Assembly: GCF_017309185.1 (NCBI RefSeq)
Contig: NZ_JAEKJZ010000001.1
Span: 1,364,001-1,428,000, forward strand
Length of the DNA stretch: 64,000 nt
Reading direction: 5' to 3'
DNA from: Roseibium aggregatum
Lineage (GTDB): Bacteria > Pseudomonadota > Alphaproteobacteria > Rhizobiales > Stappiaceae
Shown here: positions 46,073 to 55,615 of the stretch, piece after piece
How positions within the stretch are numbered: position 1 is the stretch's first letter
Layout of the letters: every line of letters begins with the position of its first letter
Notes under the pieces: model-generated
The model's input: the letters and a program-made list of their open reading frames with translations, nothing else
Told to the model about the DNA's origin: nothing
Database searches by the model: none
Program-made: the position numbers and the translations under genes

Positions 46073-47353
46073 TCACCCGGAAAGCGCCTGGTCGAGATCG
46101 GCGATGATGTCGTCCACATCCTCAATACCGACGGATACGCGCACCACATCCGGTCCAGCGCCTGCCGCGGTTTTCTGCTCGTCGGTGAGCTGGCGGTGGG
46201 TGGTGGACGCCGGATGAATGATCAGGCTGCGGGTGTCGCCGATATTGGCAAGGTGTGAGAACAGCTCGACCTTGGAGACAAGCGCGACGCCCGCATCGTA
46301 GCCGCCGTCGACGCCGAAGGTGAACACCGCCCCCGCGCCCTTGGGCATGTACTTCTGTTGCAGCGCGTGATGCGGGTCTTCCGGAAGGGCCGCGTAGGAT
46401 ACCCACTTGACCTTGTCGTGGCCGGACAGATGCAGGGCGACCTTCTTGGCATTGTCCGAATGCCGCTGCATGCGCAGGGGCAGGGTCTCGATGCCGGTCA
46501 GGATCATGAAGGAGTTGAACGGGGAGATCGCCGGTCCCAGGTCGCGCAGACCGAGCACCCGGCAGGCGATGGCGAAAGCGAAATTGCCGAAGGTCTCGTG
46601 GAGCACGATGCCCTGATATTCCGGGCGCGGCTGGGACAGAAGCGGGTAGTTGCCGCTGGCCGACCAGTCGAAACTGCCGCCGTCGACGATGATGCCACCC
46701 ATGGAGTTGCCATGGCCGCCCATGAATTTGGTCAGCGAATGCAGAACGATGTCGGCGCCGTGCTCGATCGGGCGGCACAGGTAGGGCGTTGCCATGGTGT
46801 TGTCGACCACGAGCGGGATGCCTTTCGCCTTTGCAATGGCCGCGATGCCTTCCATGTCGGTGACGATGCCGCCGGGATTGGCCAGGCTTTCGATGAAGAT
46901 CGCCCGCGTTCTGTCGTCTATGGCGGCCTCGAAGGAGCCGAGATCGGCCGGGTCGGCCCATTTCACACCCCAGCCGAAGCTTTTGAAGGAATGATTGAGC
47001 TGATTGATCGACCCGCCGTAGAGCTTGTTGGCGGCGACGATGTTGTCACCCGGCTGCATCAAGGTGTGAAAGCACAGAAGCTGCGCGGAGTGGCCGGAGG
47101 CCGTGGCAAGGGCGGCCGTTCCGCCTTCCAGCGCCGCGACACGCTCTTCCAGGACGGCGGTCGTCGGATTGGTGATGCGGGTATAGATGTTGCCGAAGGC
47201 CTGCAGGCCGAACAGGGAGGCGGCGTGATCCACATCGTCGAACACGAAGGACGTGGTCTGGTAGATGGGGGTTGCCCTGGCGCCCGTTGACGGATCGGGT
47301 GCCGCACCGGCATGAATGGCAAGAGTGGAAAAACCCGGAATAATTTCGCTCAT
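46073..47353 (-). CDS. metY: O-acetylhomoserine sulfhydrylase (Cys/Met PLP enzyme)
   Basis: 426 residues, a fold-type I PLP enzyme. [29 protein letters not shown] is the N-terminal signature; [22 protein letters not shown] follows; the PLP lysine is in [17 protein letters not shown]. The length (about 425) and the GYPQ-like region ([21 protein letters not shown] here [13 protein letters not shown]) fit MetY rather than the shorter cystathionine enzymes. It makes homocysteine or methionine from O-acetylhomoserine and sulfide or methanethiol. GGGAGG is seven bases before ATG 47353. I looked for a SAM-II riboswitch in the leader and did not find a convincing one. Confidence 0.93.
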   Translation of the reverse strand: MSEIIPGFSTLAIHAGAAPDPSTGARATPIYQTTSFVFDDVDHAASLFGLQAFGNIYTRITNPTTAVLEERVAALEGGTAALATASGHSAQLLCFHTLMQPGDNIVAANKLYGGSINQLNHSFKSFGWGVKWADPADLGSFEAAIDDRTRAIFIESLANPGGIVTDMEGIAAIAKAKGIPLVVDNTMATPYLCRPIEHGADIVLHSLTKFMGGHGNSMGGIIVDGGSFDWSASGNYPLLSQPRPEYQGIVLHETFGNFAFAIACRVLGLRDLGPAISPFNSFMILTGIETLPLRMQRHSDNAKKVALHLSGHDKVKWVSYAALPEDPHHALQQKYMPKGAGAVFTFGVDGGYDAGVALVSKVELFSHLANIGDTRSLIIHPASTTHRQLTDEQKTAAGAGPDVVRVSVGIEDVDDIIADLDQALSG

Positions 47354-47468
47354 ATGGAAGCCTCCCTATTTTTACAAATGGCGGCCAGTGTGACCGATGC
47401 GAAGGGGCAGGTCAAAGAAGCTTTTTCGGCAATTGCCGGGGAATGGAAAAAATAAATTTCTCAAGGGG

Positions 47469-47672
47469 TTAATGATGCGAGGCTTTTCCCTCGCGCTCGG
47501 GCGACAGCTTGATCGGGGCATGTTCGTCCCGGGACCGGCGCTCGTCGCGTTCGGCAAAGGGCAGGTCCGCCTCATCCCGCTGAACGAGGGCGAAGAGCAG
47601 CAGGCAGACGAGCCCGGCCATCGCCATAAGCACCCATTCGAAACTGGTGAATAAGACAGGGTCCTGGGTCAT
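47469..47672 (-). CDS. Small single-helix membrane protein
   Basis: 67 residues: one hydrophobic helix (WVLMAMAGLVCLLLFALVQ) then a highly charged cytoplasmic-type tail (RDEADLPFAERDERRSRDEH). A GAGG stands very close to ATG 47672. No family is recognised. It lies between metY and the CoA-binding protein on the same strand. Support is moderate. Confidence 0.45.
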   Translation of the reverse strand: MTQDPVLFTSFEWVLMAMAGLVCLLLFALVQRDEADLPFAERDERRSRDEHAPIKLSPEREGKASHH

Positions 47673-47785
47673 GTCCCTCGCTCGCGACTTCCGGCGGACG
47701 CCGGCCGTTCCTGAAAACGGTTAACGGGTATAAAGCGAGGGTTGCGCGAAGCTGGTGGCAAGGCCGGTTTAAAAGGACTTTGCTG

Positions 47786-48316
47786 TTATTTCTTGCCGTC
47801 TCCGGCAAGGCCCCGGTGCTGGAAACCGGATTTCAGCGAAGGACGTTTGGAGGAGAGCGTTCTGGAATTGACGCCGGCCCAGCCGATCTCGCCGGAAAGA
47901 CGGCCGTATTCGATCTTCGGGCAGCGGTCCATGACGACCTTGATACCGGCGTCTTCGGCCTTTTTCGCGGCGTCGTCGTGGCGCACTGTGAGCTGCATCC
48001 AGATGACCTTGGGCAGCCGACCGCTTGTCAGCACCTGCTCGACGATCTGGCCGGCGGCTTCCGAGTTGCGGAAAATGTCGATCATGTCGGGAACTTCGGC
48101 AAGCGCGTCGAGGGAGGCATGAACGGTTTGTCCGAGGATCTCCTTGCCCGCCTGGCCCGGGTTGATCGGCCAGACGTCGTATCCCTTGGACAACAGATAT
48201 TTCAGCACGAAATAGGACGGGCGGACGGTGTTCGAGCTTGCGCCGACCATCGCAACGGTTTTGACCTCGTCGAGGATGTCCTTGATGTATCTGTCCGAAT
48301 AGGTGTCGTGATTCAT
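47786..48316 (-). CDS. CoA-binding domain protein (YccU-like)
   Basis: 176 residues. VKTVAMVGASSNTVRPSYFVLKYLLSKGYDVWPINPG is the Rossmann nucleotide-binding motif of the CoA_binding_2 family, and VVMDRCPKIEYGRL is the conserved C-terminal motif. Family members bind CoA; their cellular role is not settled. The gene is in a leftward run of enoyl-CoA hydratase, CoA-binding protein and metY, an order often kept in alphaproteobacteria. GGGGGA is 11 bases before ATG 48316. Confidence 0.88.
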   Translation of the reverse strand: MNHDTYSDRYIKDILDEVKTVAMVGASSNTVRPSYFVLKYLLSKGYDVWPINPGQAGKEILGQTVHASLDALAEVPDMIDIFRNSEAAGQIVEQVLTSGRLPKVIWMQLTVRHDDAAKKAEDAGIKVVMDRCPKIEYGRLSGEIGWAGVNSRTLSSKRPSLKSGFQHRGLAGDGKK

Positions 48317-48368
48317 GCGCGAAAGATCCCCCGGGGAGCCGGTTGCTTCAAGTTGACGAAAAGTAGGG

Positions 48369-49190
48369 TCAGCTATCGGTCCATTCCGGCTTGCGCTTTT
48401 GCAGGAAGGCGGAAATGCCTTCCTCCGCGTCCCGGGCCATCATGTTTTCCACCATCGTCTGGGCAGCGAAGTCGTAAGCCTCGGAGAGCGGCATCTCAAG
48501 CTGGCGGTAGAAAGCCTCCTTGCCCATCTTGACCGTCTTGGAGGATTTAGAGGCGATGGTAGCGGCATATTTCTGGACGACCTGTTCCAGATAGTCGCCA
48601 GGCACGATCCGGTTGATCAGTCCGAACTCCTTGGCAGTGGAGGCGTCGATGCTCTCGCCGGTCAGAAGCATTTCCATCGCCTGTTTCGGCGCGACATTGC
48701 GCGACAGGGCGACCATGGGCGTGGAACAGAACAGGCCGATGTTCACGCCGGGAGTGCAGAAGGTTGCCGTATCGGTTGCGATCGCCAGGTCGCAGGAGGC
48801 GACGAGCTGGCAGCCCGCGGCCGTGGCCACGCCGGTCACGACGGCAATCACCGGTTTCGGCAGGCGGACGATCTGCTGCATCAGGTTCGAGCATTGGTGC
48901 ATGATCGCTTCGTAGGTGGCCCTGCCGCCGTCTTCTTCCGCGCGCGCGGCCGTGAGTTCCTTCAGGTCGTGGCCCGCGCAGAATACCTTGCCCTCGGCGC
49001 CGAGGAGAACGACGCGGATGTCCGGATCGTCTTCGGCTTTCCTGAGCTCGGCGGAAAGGGCGGCCATCATGTCCCGGGACAGGGCGTTCATGCGCTCCGG
49101 GCGCTGCATCACGATCCGGTAGACCCCTTCGTGCAGAAAGGTTGCGAGCATCGGTTTCGGGGCGGCGTCAACGGCGGCGGTCTCTGACAT
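48369..49190 (-). CDS. Enoyl-CoA hydratase/isomerase family protein
   Basis: 273 residues of the crotonase fold. RPERMNALSRDMMAALSAELRKAEDDPDIRVVLLGAEGKVFCAGHDLKEL holds the first oxyanion loop, and PVIAVVTGVATAAGCQLVASCDLAIATDTATFCTPGVNIGLF the second. The catalytic glutamates of true hydratases are not obviously in place (GCQLVAS, CTPGVN), so the reaction may differ, as in carnityl- or ECHDC3-like members. AGAGGA is eight bases before ATG 49190. It precedes the CoA-binding protein gene by 52 bases. Confidence 0.88.
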   Translation of the reverse strand: MSETAAVDAAPKPMLATFLHEGVYRIVMQRPERMNALSRDMMAALSAELRKAEDDPDIRVVLLGAEGKVFCAGHDLKELTAARAEEDGGRATYEAIMHQCSNLMQQIVRLPKPVIAVVTGVATAAGCQLVASCDLAIATDTATFCTPGVNIGLFCSTPMVALSRNVAPKQAMEMLLTGESIDASTAKEFGLINRIVPGDYLEQVVQKYAATIASKSSKTVKMGKEAFYRQLEMPLSEAYDFAAQTMVENMMARDAEEGISAFLQKRKPEWTDS

Positions 49191-49349
49191 GTGGCGCGTC
49201 CTCTTCGTCTGGTTTTCCGTGCCTTATACCGGAAACGGGCCTGACTGCGATAGGCGGACTGAAGTCGCACGCCCTGCGATCACGGATCGTTTATCCGCTT
49301 CTTCTGTCATCCGGCTGGCGGAACGCCCGGGATCGGATATCCTCTTGCC

Positions 49350-50174
49350 ATGTGGATGCCGTTTCGTTTCACTTTCCGGACCGCCGTCTTGCTGGCTTGT
49401 CTTCTTCCTCCGGTCGGCGCGGAGGCGGCGCAACCCGTCGATGTCGCGCTTGTCCTGGCGGTGGACGTGTCGCGGTCCATGTCTCCCGAAGAACTCCAGA
49501 TCCAGCGCAAGGGCTACGCGGCAGCCGTTTCCAGCCCCGAGGTGGTCAATGCGATCGGCATGGGCGTTCATGGCCGCATCGCTTTGATGATGTTCGAATG
49601 GGCCAACGACAGCCACGCCCGCGAGATCGCCGGATGGACGATCATCGAGAGCAAGGCCGATGCGGAGGGGTTCGCTGAAAAAATCCTGTCGGACACGACG
49701 TTCGGTCAGCGTCGGACCTCCATTTCCGGCGCGATACGGCATGCGACCGGTTTTCTGGAAGACGTTCCCTTTCAGGCCGACCGGCGGGTGATCGACGTCT
49801 CCGGCGACGGGCCGAACAATCAGGGGCTTCCCGTCACCGAAGCGCGCGACGCAGCCCTTCAAAGCGGGATTGTCATCAACGGTCTGCCGCTGATGACGAC
49901 CGGTGGCATCGGATTTCAGTTCAATATCCCGGATCTGGACGTCTATTACCGGCGTTGCGTGACCGGCGGCCCGGCAAGCTTCGTGCTGCCGGTCGTCGAC
50001 TGGGAGCAGTTCCCCGACGCGGTCCGGCGCAAGCTGATCCTCGAAATCGGCGGCTGGTCGCCTCAAGAACCGAAGCTCGTTCCGGCACAGTTCACCTTCG
50101 AGGAGCCCTACGACTGCCTCGTCGGAGAGAAGATCTGGCAGAGACTGCGGGAGCAGAATTTCTGGAACCAATGA
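49350..50174 (+). CDS. DUF1194 protein with VWA-like fold, secreted
   Basis: 274 residues. A signal peptide (TAVLLACLLPPVGAEAA) is followed by VDVALVLAVDVSRSMSPEELQIQRKGYAAA, a VWA-type MIDAS D-x-S-x-S motif, and ALMMFEWAND, QRRTSISGAIRHA and RRVIDVSGDGPNNQG, the blocks typical of DUF1194. The C-terminus has the paired cysteines (YYRRCVTGG, YDCLVGE) of the family. It is periplasmic; function unknown, probably metal-dependent protein binding. It is monocistronic and divergent from the hydratase gene. Confidence 0.88.
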   Translation: MWMPFRFTFRTAVLLACLLPPVGAEAAQPVDVALVLAVDVSRSMSPEELQIQRKGYAAAVSSPEVVNAIGMGVHGRIALMMFEWANDSHAREIAGWTIIESKADAEGFAEKILSDTTFGQRRTSISGAIRHATGFLEDVPFQADRRVIDVSGDGPNNQGLPVTEARDAALQSGIVINGLPLMTTGGIGFQFNIPDLDVYYRRCVTGGPASFVLPVVDWEQFPDAVRRKLILEIGGWSPQEPKLVPAQFTFEEPYDCLVGEKIWQRLREQNFWNQ

Positions 50175-50409
50175 CCGGCGAAAGGATCACGCCGAGGTGA
50201 GGGGGCCGGCAAACGCAGCGGCCCGATTTGAAAGCGCGTCTGATTACGACTGATCGTCCGGGAAGTTTCGGCCGAGGAAAAGTATTCGGCGAAAGAAATT
50301 AAATACAATTTACCTGTAAAACTAGGTCCAAAGGAGAGTGCCTTTGGGTCCGTACCCTTGCGTATCGACGCGCTGAAGGACGCCAGACGTGTTTTTTCAG
50401 GGAGATTGC

Positions 50410-51540
50410 ATGAAGCCTGATGCCAAACAGAGCTTGCTGACCCATGCATCGAGATGTTCAAGCCGAGAGATCGGCGATCGCGAGGTCCTAAAGGACAGTT
50501 TGAACGTCAACAAGCTCCTGCTGCTCATCCGGTATTTCTATGACGATGTCGGCGTCGAGCTCGACGTGAACAGTTTTTACATCTGGCAGACCATTCATTC
50601 TCTTGCCAAGGCAGTCGAAAGAAACCGCGCGCTGGAAATCCCGAAGCTGCTCACGTTGAAGGAAGGCGATCCTGCGAAGGCGCTCGTCGTCTACGCCGGA
50701 GGCGTCAATTGTTTCCTGGAAATCAAAAGTGTTCTGGAAGGCATTGACTACGACGGGGTTATCTACGGGATGTGCCTGACGGATTTCGACCGTCCGCACG
50801 GCGAGCCTGCAAGCGTTGCCGATGAAGTCGAGGCGAGCCTCGATGAATTGGCTAGACGGGGCGTTACCGGTCAGGTCAATCTTCTCGGTTATTCTTTCGG
50901 TGGAGTGTTTGCGCTCGAACTGGCCCGAAAACTGCGGGAAACCGGTCGCGATGTCGGTTTCGTCGGCCTCATCGACACCCCTCAGAACGAACATGCCTGG
51001 CCTTTACCGGTCTGGCTTGGCTTCGTCGCGAAGCGGATACGCCGCAAGTTGAAACGTCTGACCGCCAGAAGGTCATCACAGGGGTCTCAGAGCATACCGG
51101 TCGACGGCGTCTGGAGCGGAGACGTACAGAAAACCTTTCTCCATCGCCTGAAACCTCTGGTGTTCCGGTTCCTGAGGCCGGACTTCAAGATCTATCCCGA
51201 ACTCGCTCCTGAATGGGTCGGGAACTACACGCCGGACTACGCGCGTGCCGGCAGGCAACTCCTGCGGATGAAGGGGCTTTTTAGACCGAAGCGGTATGAC
51301 GGCAAGGTCGTCTTCTACAGGGCGTTGGGCGGTTCTCCGATCGACTGCGATCCGAAACGCGTCTGGCCGCGTTATCTGCCGAACGCTGAATGGGTCGACA
51401 TCAAGGGCAACCACCTGAGCGCCGTTGTGGGCCGGAACGGTGTGGCGCTGGGCGAGAACGTAGGCGGACGCCTGCGAGCGCTCGATACCGTCAAGCCCCC
51501 ATCCGCAGCTCCGGCCACAGTTGAAGCCAATGTAGCCTAA
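50410..51540 (+). CDS. Thioesterase-domain (alpha/beta hydrolase) protein
   Basis: About 376 residues from ATG 50410, which follows AGGGAG by five bases. ALVVYAGGVNCFLEIKSVLEGIDYDGVIYGM opens a type I thioesterase fold; VNLLGYSFGGVFALELARKLRETG carries the nucleophile in G-Y-S-F-G, as in NRPS/PKS thioesterases; the likely catalytic His is in IKGNHLSAVVG. The N-terminal 90 residues and a basic insert (about 200-230) are specific to it. No peptide or polyketide synthase is in the window, so it is an orphan. Its stop overlaps the convergent RamA-like gene by four bases. Confidence 0.8.
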   Translation: MKPDAKQSLLTHASRCSSREIGDREVLKDSLNVNKLLLLIRYFYDDVGVELDVNSFYIWQTIHSLAKAVERNRALEIPKLLTLKEGDPAKALVVYAGGVNCFLEIKSVLEGIDYDGVIYGMCLTDFDRPHGEPASVADEVEASLDELARRGVTGQVNLLGYSFGGVFALELARKLRETGRDVGFVGLIDTPQNEHAWPLPVWLGFVAKRIRRKLKRLTARRSSQGSQSIPVDGVWSGDVQKTFLHRLKPLVFRFLRPDFKIYPELAPEWVGNYTPDYARAGRQLLRMKGLFRPKRYDGKVVFYRALGGSPIDCDPKRVWPRYLPNAEWVDIKGNHLSAVVGRNGVALGENVGGRLRALDTVKPPSAAPATVEANVA

Positions 51541-53573
51541 TTTCGCCGGCGCCGGCGCCGGGGCCTTTCGCCGCCGTCTCCGATTGCGGTCTGCGGGTCT
51601 TTGCGCTCCGGCAGGTCGACGGCGGCTCTCAGGTTCGGGAAGGGATCGACCTTGTTCGGCAGCGCCATGGCGTTGACGAAATGCTCCTGGAACTTCGGCT
51701 CCAGCGCGGTTTCGATCTTCTCGATATCCCGAACGGTTTGCTCGATCTCCCGCCGGTAGCCCCGGTTGAGAAGCGCCATGCGCGCGCCGGTGCCGGCGGC
51801 GTTGCCGACACCTGAAACGCCTTCCAGCGGGCAATCAGGGAGAAGCCCCAGGACCATCGCGTATTTCGGGTCGATATAGCTGCCGAAGGCACCGGCCAGA
51901 CGGATGCGGTCAAGCCGGGACGTGCCAAGCTTGTCCTGCAGAAGCTTGACGCCCGCATAAAGCGCGCCCTTGGCGAGCTGGATCGCGCGGATATCGGTCT
52001 GCAGGATGGATATCTCCACATCCGCGTCGGCGATCAGATAGGAAAACGTCCGGCCCTCGGAGCGGATGCGCGGTGTGCGGGCGGCCATGGCCCCGTCGAC
52101 AACGCCATCCTCGGTGATCAAGCCGGCCAGATACATCTCGGCCACCGCTTCGATGATGCCCGAGCCGCAGATGCCGGTGACGCCGACGCTGTCGATTTTT
52201 TCGCCAAAGCCGTCCTCGTCCGACCATTCGTCGACACCGATCACCTTGAAGCGCGGTTCCAGCGTCTCCTTGTCGATGCGGATCCGTTCGATGGCGCCGG
52301 GGGCCGCGCGCTGGCCGGAGGAGATTTCAGCACCCTCGAAGGCCGGGCCGGTGGGGGAGGAGGCCGCCAGAAGCCGGTCCCTGTTGCCGAGCACGATCTC
52401 CGCGTTGGTGCCGACATCGACCAGAAGGGTGATCTCGTCGAGCTTGTAGGGACTTTCCGCGAGCGTCGCCGCGGCGGCATCGGCGCCCACATGGCCGGCG
52501 ATGCAGGGCAGCATATAGACGCGGGCACCGGGGTTCAGCTCGAGGTCCAGATCCCGGGCGTTCAGCACCATCGCGTCGGAGACGGCCAGGGCGAAGGGAG
52601 CGCCGCCGAGTTCCACCGGATCGATGCCCAGGAACAGATGATGCATCACCGGGTTGCCGACGAAGGTGGCGTCGAGCACATCAGAGCGCTCGGCGCCGAC
52701 ATCGCCCACGAGCTTGCCGATCAGAGAATTGATCGCGTCGCGGACAGCCTTTGTCAGCTCAGGCAGCTTCGACGGGTTCATCTGCACATAGGAGACCCGC
52801 GACATCAGATCCTCGCCGAAGCGGATCTGCGGATTTGAGGTGCCGGCGGAGGAGACGGTGCGGCCGTTTTGAAGGTTGCAGAGGTGGGCCGCGATGGTCG
52901 TGGAGCCGATATCGACGGCCAGACCGTAAACGGCCTCTTTCTCGCCCGGCCACAAGGCGGTCAGCGAGGGCGGCGCCTCCCGGTCCTGGTGGATCGCCGC
53001 TGTCACGGTCCAGTTGCCCTTGCGCAAAACGGTCTGGACACGCGGCAGCAGGATCGGGTCCGTCGTCAGGTCCGCAAGTCCGGTTTTTTCGACCAGGGCT
53101 TCTCTGAGCCGGTCGATGTCGCCGCGCGGGGTTTCCATGTCCGGTTCGGCGATGGTCACCGTCACCAGGGAAATGGCGCTGTCCGGGTCGATCTGCCGGG
53201 CCTCGGCGCGCTTGCGCACCACCTGCCGGTTGGTCTGGGCATCGGTCGGAATGTCGATCACCAGGTCGCCCAGGATCTTCGCCTGGCACGAAAGACGCCG
53301 GTCGGCGGGCAGGCTGCGCAACGTGGCGTAGCGGGCCTCCGCTTCCGTCGCCGCGTCGAGGTGGTCCTTGGAACTGGTCAGGTTCTCCTTGGCGAAGGTG
53401 CCTTCGGAGACAGCCACCTGGCAGCGCCCACAGATGCCGCGTCCGCCGCAAACCGATTCCACATAGACCCCGAGTGAACGCGCCGCGTCGAGCAGCGGCG
53501 TTCCGACAGGGAAAGTCCCACGGCGGCCACTGGGCTGGAAAACGACTTTGGCGAGTTTGGCGGTTTCTGTCAT
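51537..53573 (-). CDS. RamA-like corrinoid activation protein (2Fe-2S + ASKHA, DUF4445)
   Basis: 678 residues. An N-terminal [2Fe-2S] ferredoxin domain has Cys42, Cys48, Cys51 and Cys96 (VCGGRGICGRC, LSCQAK). The rest is an ASKHA-fold ATPase: YGLAVDIGSTTIAAHLCNLQNGRTV is the phosphate-1 motif and EITLLVDVGTNAEIVLGN the phosphate-2 motif. Proteins of this family reduce Co(II) corrinoid back to Co(I) with ATP, keeping corrinoid methyltransferases active. It is downstream of the methyl-THF:corrinoid methyltransferase with a 191-base gap. The basic RRRRRRN tail is unusual but not interpreted. Confidence 0.92.
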   Translation of the reverse strand: MTETAKLAKVVFQPSGRRGTFPVGTPLLDAARSLGVYVESVCGGRGICGRCQVAVSEGTFAKENLTSSKDHLDAATEAEARYATLRSLPADRRLSCQAKILGDLVIDIPTDAQTNRQVVRKRAEARQIDPDSAISLVTVTIAEPDMETPRGDIDRLREALVEKTGLADLTTDPILLPRVQTVLRKGNWTVTAAIHQDREAPPSLTALWPGEKEAVYGLAVDIGSTTIAAHLCNLQNGRTVSSAGTSNPQIRFGEDLMSRVSYVQMNPSKLPELTKAVRDAINSLIGKLVGDVGAERSDVLDATFVGNPVMHHLFLGIDPVELGGAPFALAVSDAMVLNARDLDLELNPGARVYMLPCIAGHVGADAAAATLAESPYKLDEITLLVDVGTNAEIVLGNRDRLLAASSPTGPAFEGAEISSGQRAAPGAIERIRIDKETLEPRFKVIGVDEWSDEDGFGEKIDSVGVTGICGSGIIEAVAEMYLAGLITEDGVVDGAMAARTPRIRSEGRTFSYLIADADVEISILQTDIRAIQLAKGALYAGVKLLQDKLGTSRLDRIRLAGAFGSYIDPKYAMVLGLLPDCPLEGVSGVGNAAGTGARMALLNRGYRREIEQTVRDIEKIETALEPKFQEHFVNAMALPNKVDPFPNLRAAVDLPERKDPQTAIGDGGERPRRRRRRN

Positions 53574-53764
53574 GCGTTCGGCGGTTTGCGTCTTTCAACT
53601 CATCTTGGGCGACGGGTTTTACCCCCAATATCAATAATAGCGGACACTTGCTCCAGGGAACCTCGCCCAAGGAGAGAGGGAGCTTGGCCGTGCCAAGTGC
53701 GATTGCCCTGCGCACAAGGGGGCGAAGTGCTGGCGCTTTATGACGACCTGGCCGCCAGCCGCAT

Positions 53765-54721
53765 TCAGACGGCGCCGCGCCGTGCGGCGCGTCCGCCCCG
53801 GCGGCGGCCGCCGGAAGGTGCCGCGGCTTCGCCGGAAGCGGGAGCGGCGCCCGCGGCCGCCGGCTGATGATCCCGATAGGTCATGATCCAGTTCTGGCAA
53901 TTCGGATCGGTTCCGTTGAGAACGTTGGCCGCGCGCACGGCTTCCATTTCCTGCGGCCGGCAGGGGTTCATGATCGCGGATGTCATGCCGGCGCCGATCA
54001 CCATCGGGATGAACCCGGCATTGATGCCGTGGCGATGGGGCAGGCCGAAGGAGATGTTGGACAGGCCGCAGGTGGTGTTGACCTTCAGTTCCTCGCGCAG
54101 ACGGCGCAGCAGCCTGAACACTTGCTGGCCCGCGGTGCCCATGGCTCCGATGGGCATGACAAGCGGGTCCACGACAATATCGTGCGCGGGGATGCCGTAG
54201 TCGGCGGCGCGCTCGACGATCTTCTTGGCGACCGCGAAGCGCACGTCCGGATCCTCGGATATGCCGGTCTCGTCGTTGGAGATGGCGACCACAGGCACAT
54301 CGTATTTCTTGATCAGGGGCAGGATCGCTTCCAGCTTTTCCTCTTCGCCGGTCACCGAATTGACCAGCGGCCGGCCCTTGGCGACTTCCAGACCTGCCTG
54401 GATCGCCGCCGTAACAGATGAATCGATCGATAAAGGAACGTCCGTAAGTCCTTGAACAATTTCGATTGTCTTGACGAGCAACGGGGGCTCTGTCTCGTTC
54501 GGGTTGACCGCGGTCACGCCCGCGTTGACGTCGAGCATGGTTGCGCCCGCCGCGACCTGGGCGAGGGCGTCGGCCTTCACGGTCTCGAAGTTGCCCTCGA
54601 CCATCTCGGCCGCCAGCTTCTTGCGGCCGGTCGGGTTGATCCGCTCGCCGATCACGCAGAACGGCTGGTCGAATCCGATGATGATTTCCTTGGTGGCGGA
54701 GGCGACGACAGTACGGGTCAT
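53765..54721 (-). CDS. Methyltetrahydrofolate:corrinoid methyltransferase
   Basis: 318 residues, a TIM barrel of the pterin-binding family. FCVIGERINPTGRKKLAAEMVEGNFETVKADALAQVAAGATMLDVNAG is the N-terminal signature; PLSIDSSVTAAIQAGLEV and NSVTGEEEKLEAILPLIKKY follow, and NTTCGLSNISFGLPHRHGINAGFIPM is the later pterin-site motif. It moves a methyl group between a corrinoid protein and THF, as MtgA and AcsE do. In this cluster the direction is likely corrinoid to THF. The last 35 residues are Ala/Arg-rich. Its ATG directly abuts the stop of the MetF-like gene. Confidence 0.93.
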   Translation of the reverse strand: MTRTVVASATKEIIIGFDQPFCVIGERINPTGRKKLAAEMVEGNFETVKADALAQVAAGATMLDVNAGVTAVNPNETEPPLLVKTIEIVQGLTDVPLSIDSSVTAAIQAGLEVAKGRPLVNSVTGEEEKLEAILPLIKKYDVPVVAISNDETGISEDPDVRFAVAKKIVERAADYGIPAHDIVVDPLVMPIGAMGTAGQQVFRLLRRLREELKVNTTCGLSNISFGLPHRHGINAGFIPMVIGAGMTSAIMNPCRPQEMEAVRAANVLNGTDPNCQNWIMTYRDHQPAAAGAAPASGEAAAPSGGRRRGGRAARRGAV

Positions 54722-55615
54722 TTAGGCGCTCTCGTTAGCGGTCAGGGTGGAGGTCAGGTTTTGAAAGGACCAGCTCCCGCGTCCGTGCAGCCAGTCGGCT
54801 GTCTTCTGGACACCGCCGAACGGGTAGACATGGATCTGGGCAAGCTGGGACGCCGGCTGGCTGGTGACGCGGGTTTCAAGCGGCTCGACCGTTGTCTCGG
54901 GATCGTAGCCCGCCAGCATGGAGACCACCGCCCCGCCGCGCTTCTTCAAAAAGTTGAGCGAGTTTTCGACCCCGGCGAAGGCCGCGTATTTCAGGAGCGT
55001 GGTCATCTTGGCCGGGCCGGCAACGCCGACATGGACCGGAAATTCGTTGCCCCATGCGCGCAACTCGTCGAGCCACAGGCTGACCCGGTGCGGATCGAAG
55101 CCGAACTGGGTCACGATCCGGAACTCCGCATCGCTGTTTGCCGCCAGCTCATGCTTGCGCATCAGAAAGGACCTGATCGTTTCCGGCTTGATGTCGGGCG
55201 CGCCTTCCGGATGACCGGCCACCGCGATCCTGGCGATCCCGAGACTGTCGAACAGGCCCGTCTCGATCATCTTGACCGAGCAGGTGAGGGGGCCGGGCTT
55301 TTCCGCTTCACCGGCTATCGCCAGAACCTCGGTCGCACCGGCTTCGCCGGTCAGGCGCCTGATGCGGCGCTCGAACGCCTCGACCGACGGATAGCGGCGC
55401 GCAGCCATATGTGGTACGGCGACCAGACCGTTGTCCTTCAGGAGGCGGCAGGCGCTGACGATCATGTCTTCCGGCGCATTTCCCAGATCCGTGACATAGA
55501 CCTGGGTCCCGGCTGGGATGCTGGCCAGAAGCTCGGTCTTTTCGACCACCTGGCGGGGGGACATTTCAGTCGAGGCGGCAAGTCGCCCATTGGCCAGAAG
55601 GCGCTGATCGGTCAT
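54722..55615 (-). CDS. Methylenetetrahydrofolate reductase, MetF-like
   Basis: 297 residues with the FAD-dependent (beta/alpha)8 MetF fold. Motifs include TEMSPRQVVEK near the N-terminus (MetF Glu that protonates the flavin), AVPHMAARRYPSVEAFERRIRRL (the VPHLTxx-like segment), and IAVAGHPEGAPDIKPETIRSFLMRKHEL. It interconverts methyl-THF and methylene-THF. Here it probably runs oxidatively on methyl-THF made by the neighbouring methyltransferase, feeding one-carbon units to formate. Its ATG overlaps the upstream 'virulence factor' gene's stop by four bases. The assimilatory metF of the cell is likely elsewhere. Confidence 0.9.
   Translation of the reverse strand: MTDQRLLANGRLAASTEMSPRQVVEKTELLASIPAGTQVYVTDLGNAPEDMIVSACRLLKDNGLVAVPHMAARRYPSVEAFERRIRRLTGEAGATEVLAIAGEAEKPGPLTCSVKMIETGLFDSLGIARIAVAGHPEGAPDIKPETIRSFLMRKHELAANSDAEFRIVTQFGFDPHRVSLWLDELRAWGNEFPVHVGVAGPAKMTTLLKYAAFAGVENSLNFLKKRGGAVVSMLAGYDPETTVEPLETRVTSQPASQLAQIHVYPFGGVQKTADWLHGRGSWSFQNLTSTLTANESA

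Noticed and set aside
47354-47480. Possible SAM-II riboswitch in the metY leader
   Set aside because: Such elements occur before methionine genes in alphaproteobacteria, but the conserved pseudoknot core is not recognisable by eye here. A covariance-model search would decide.
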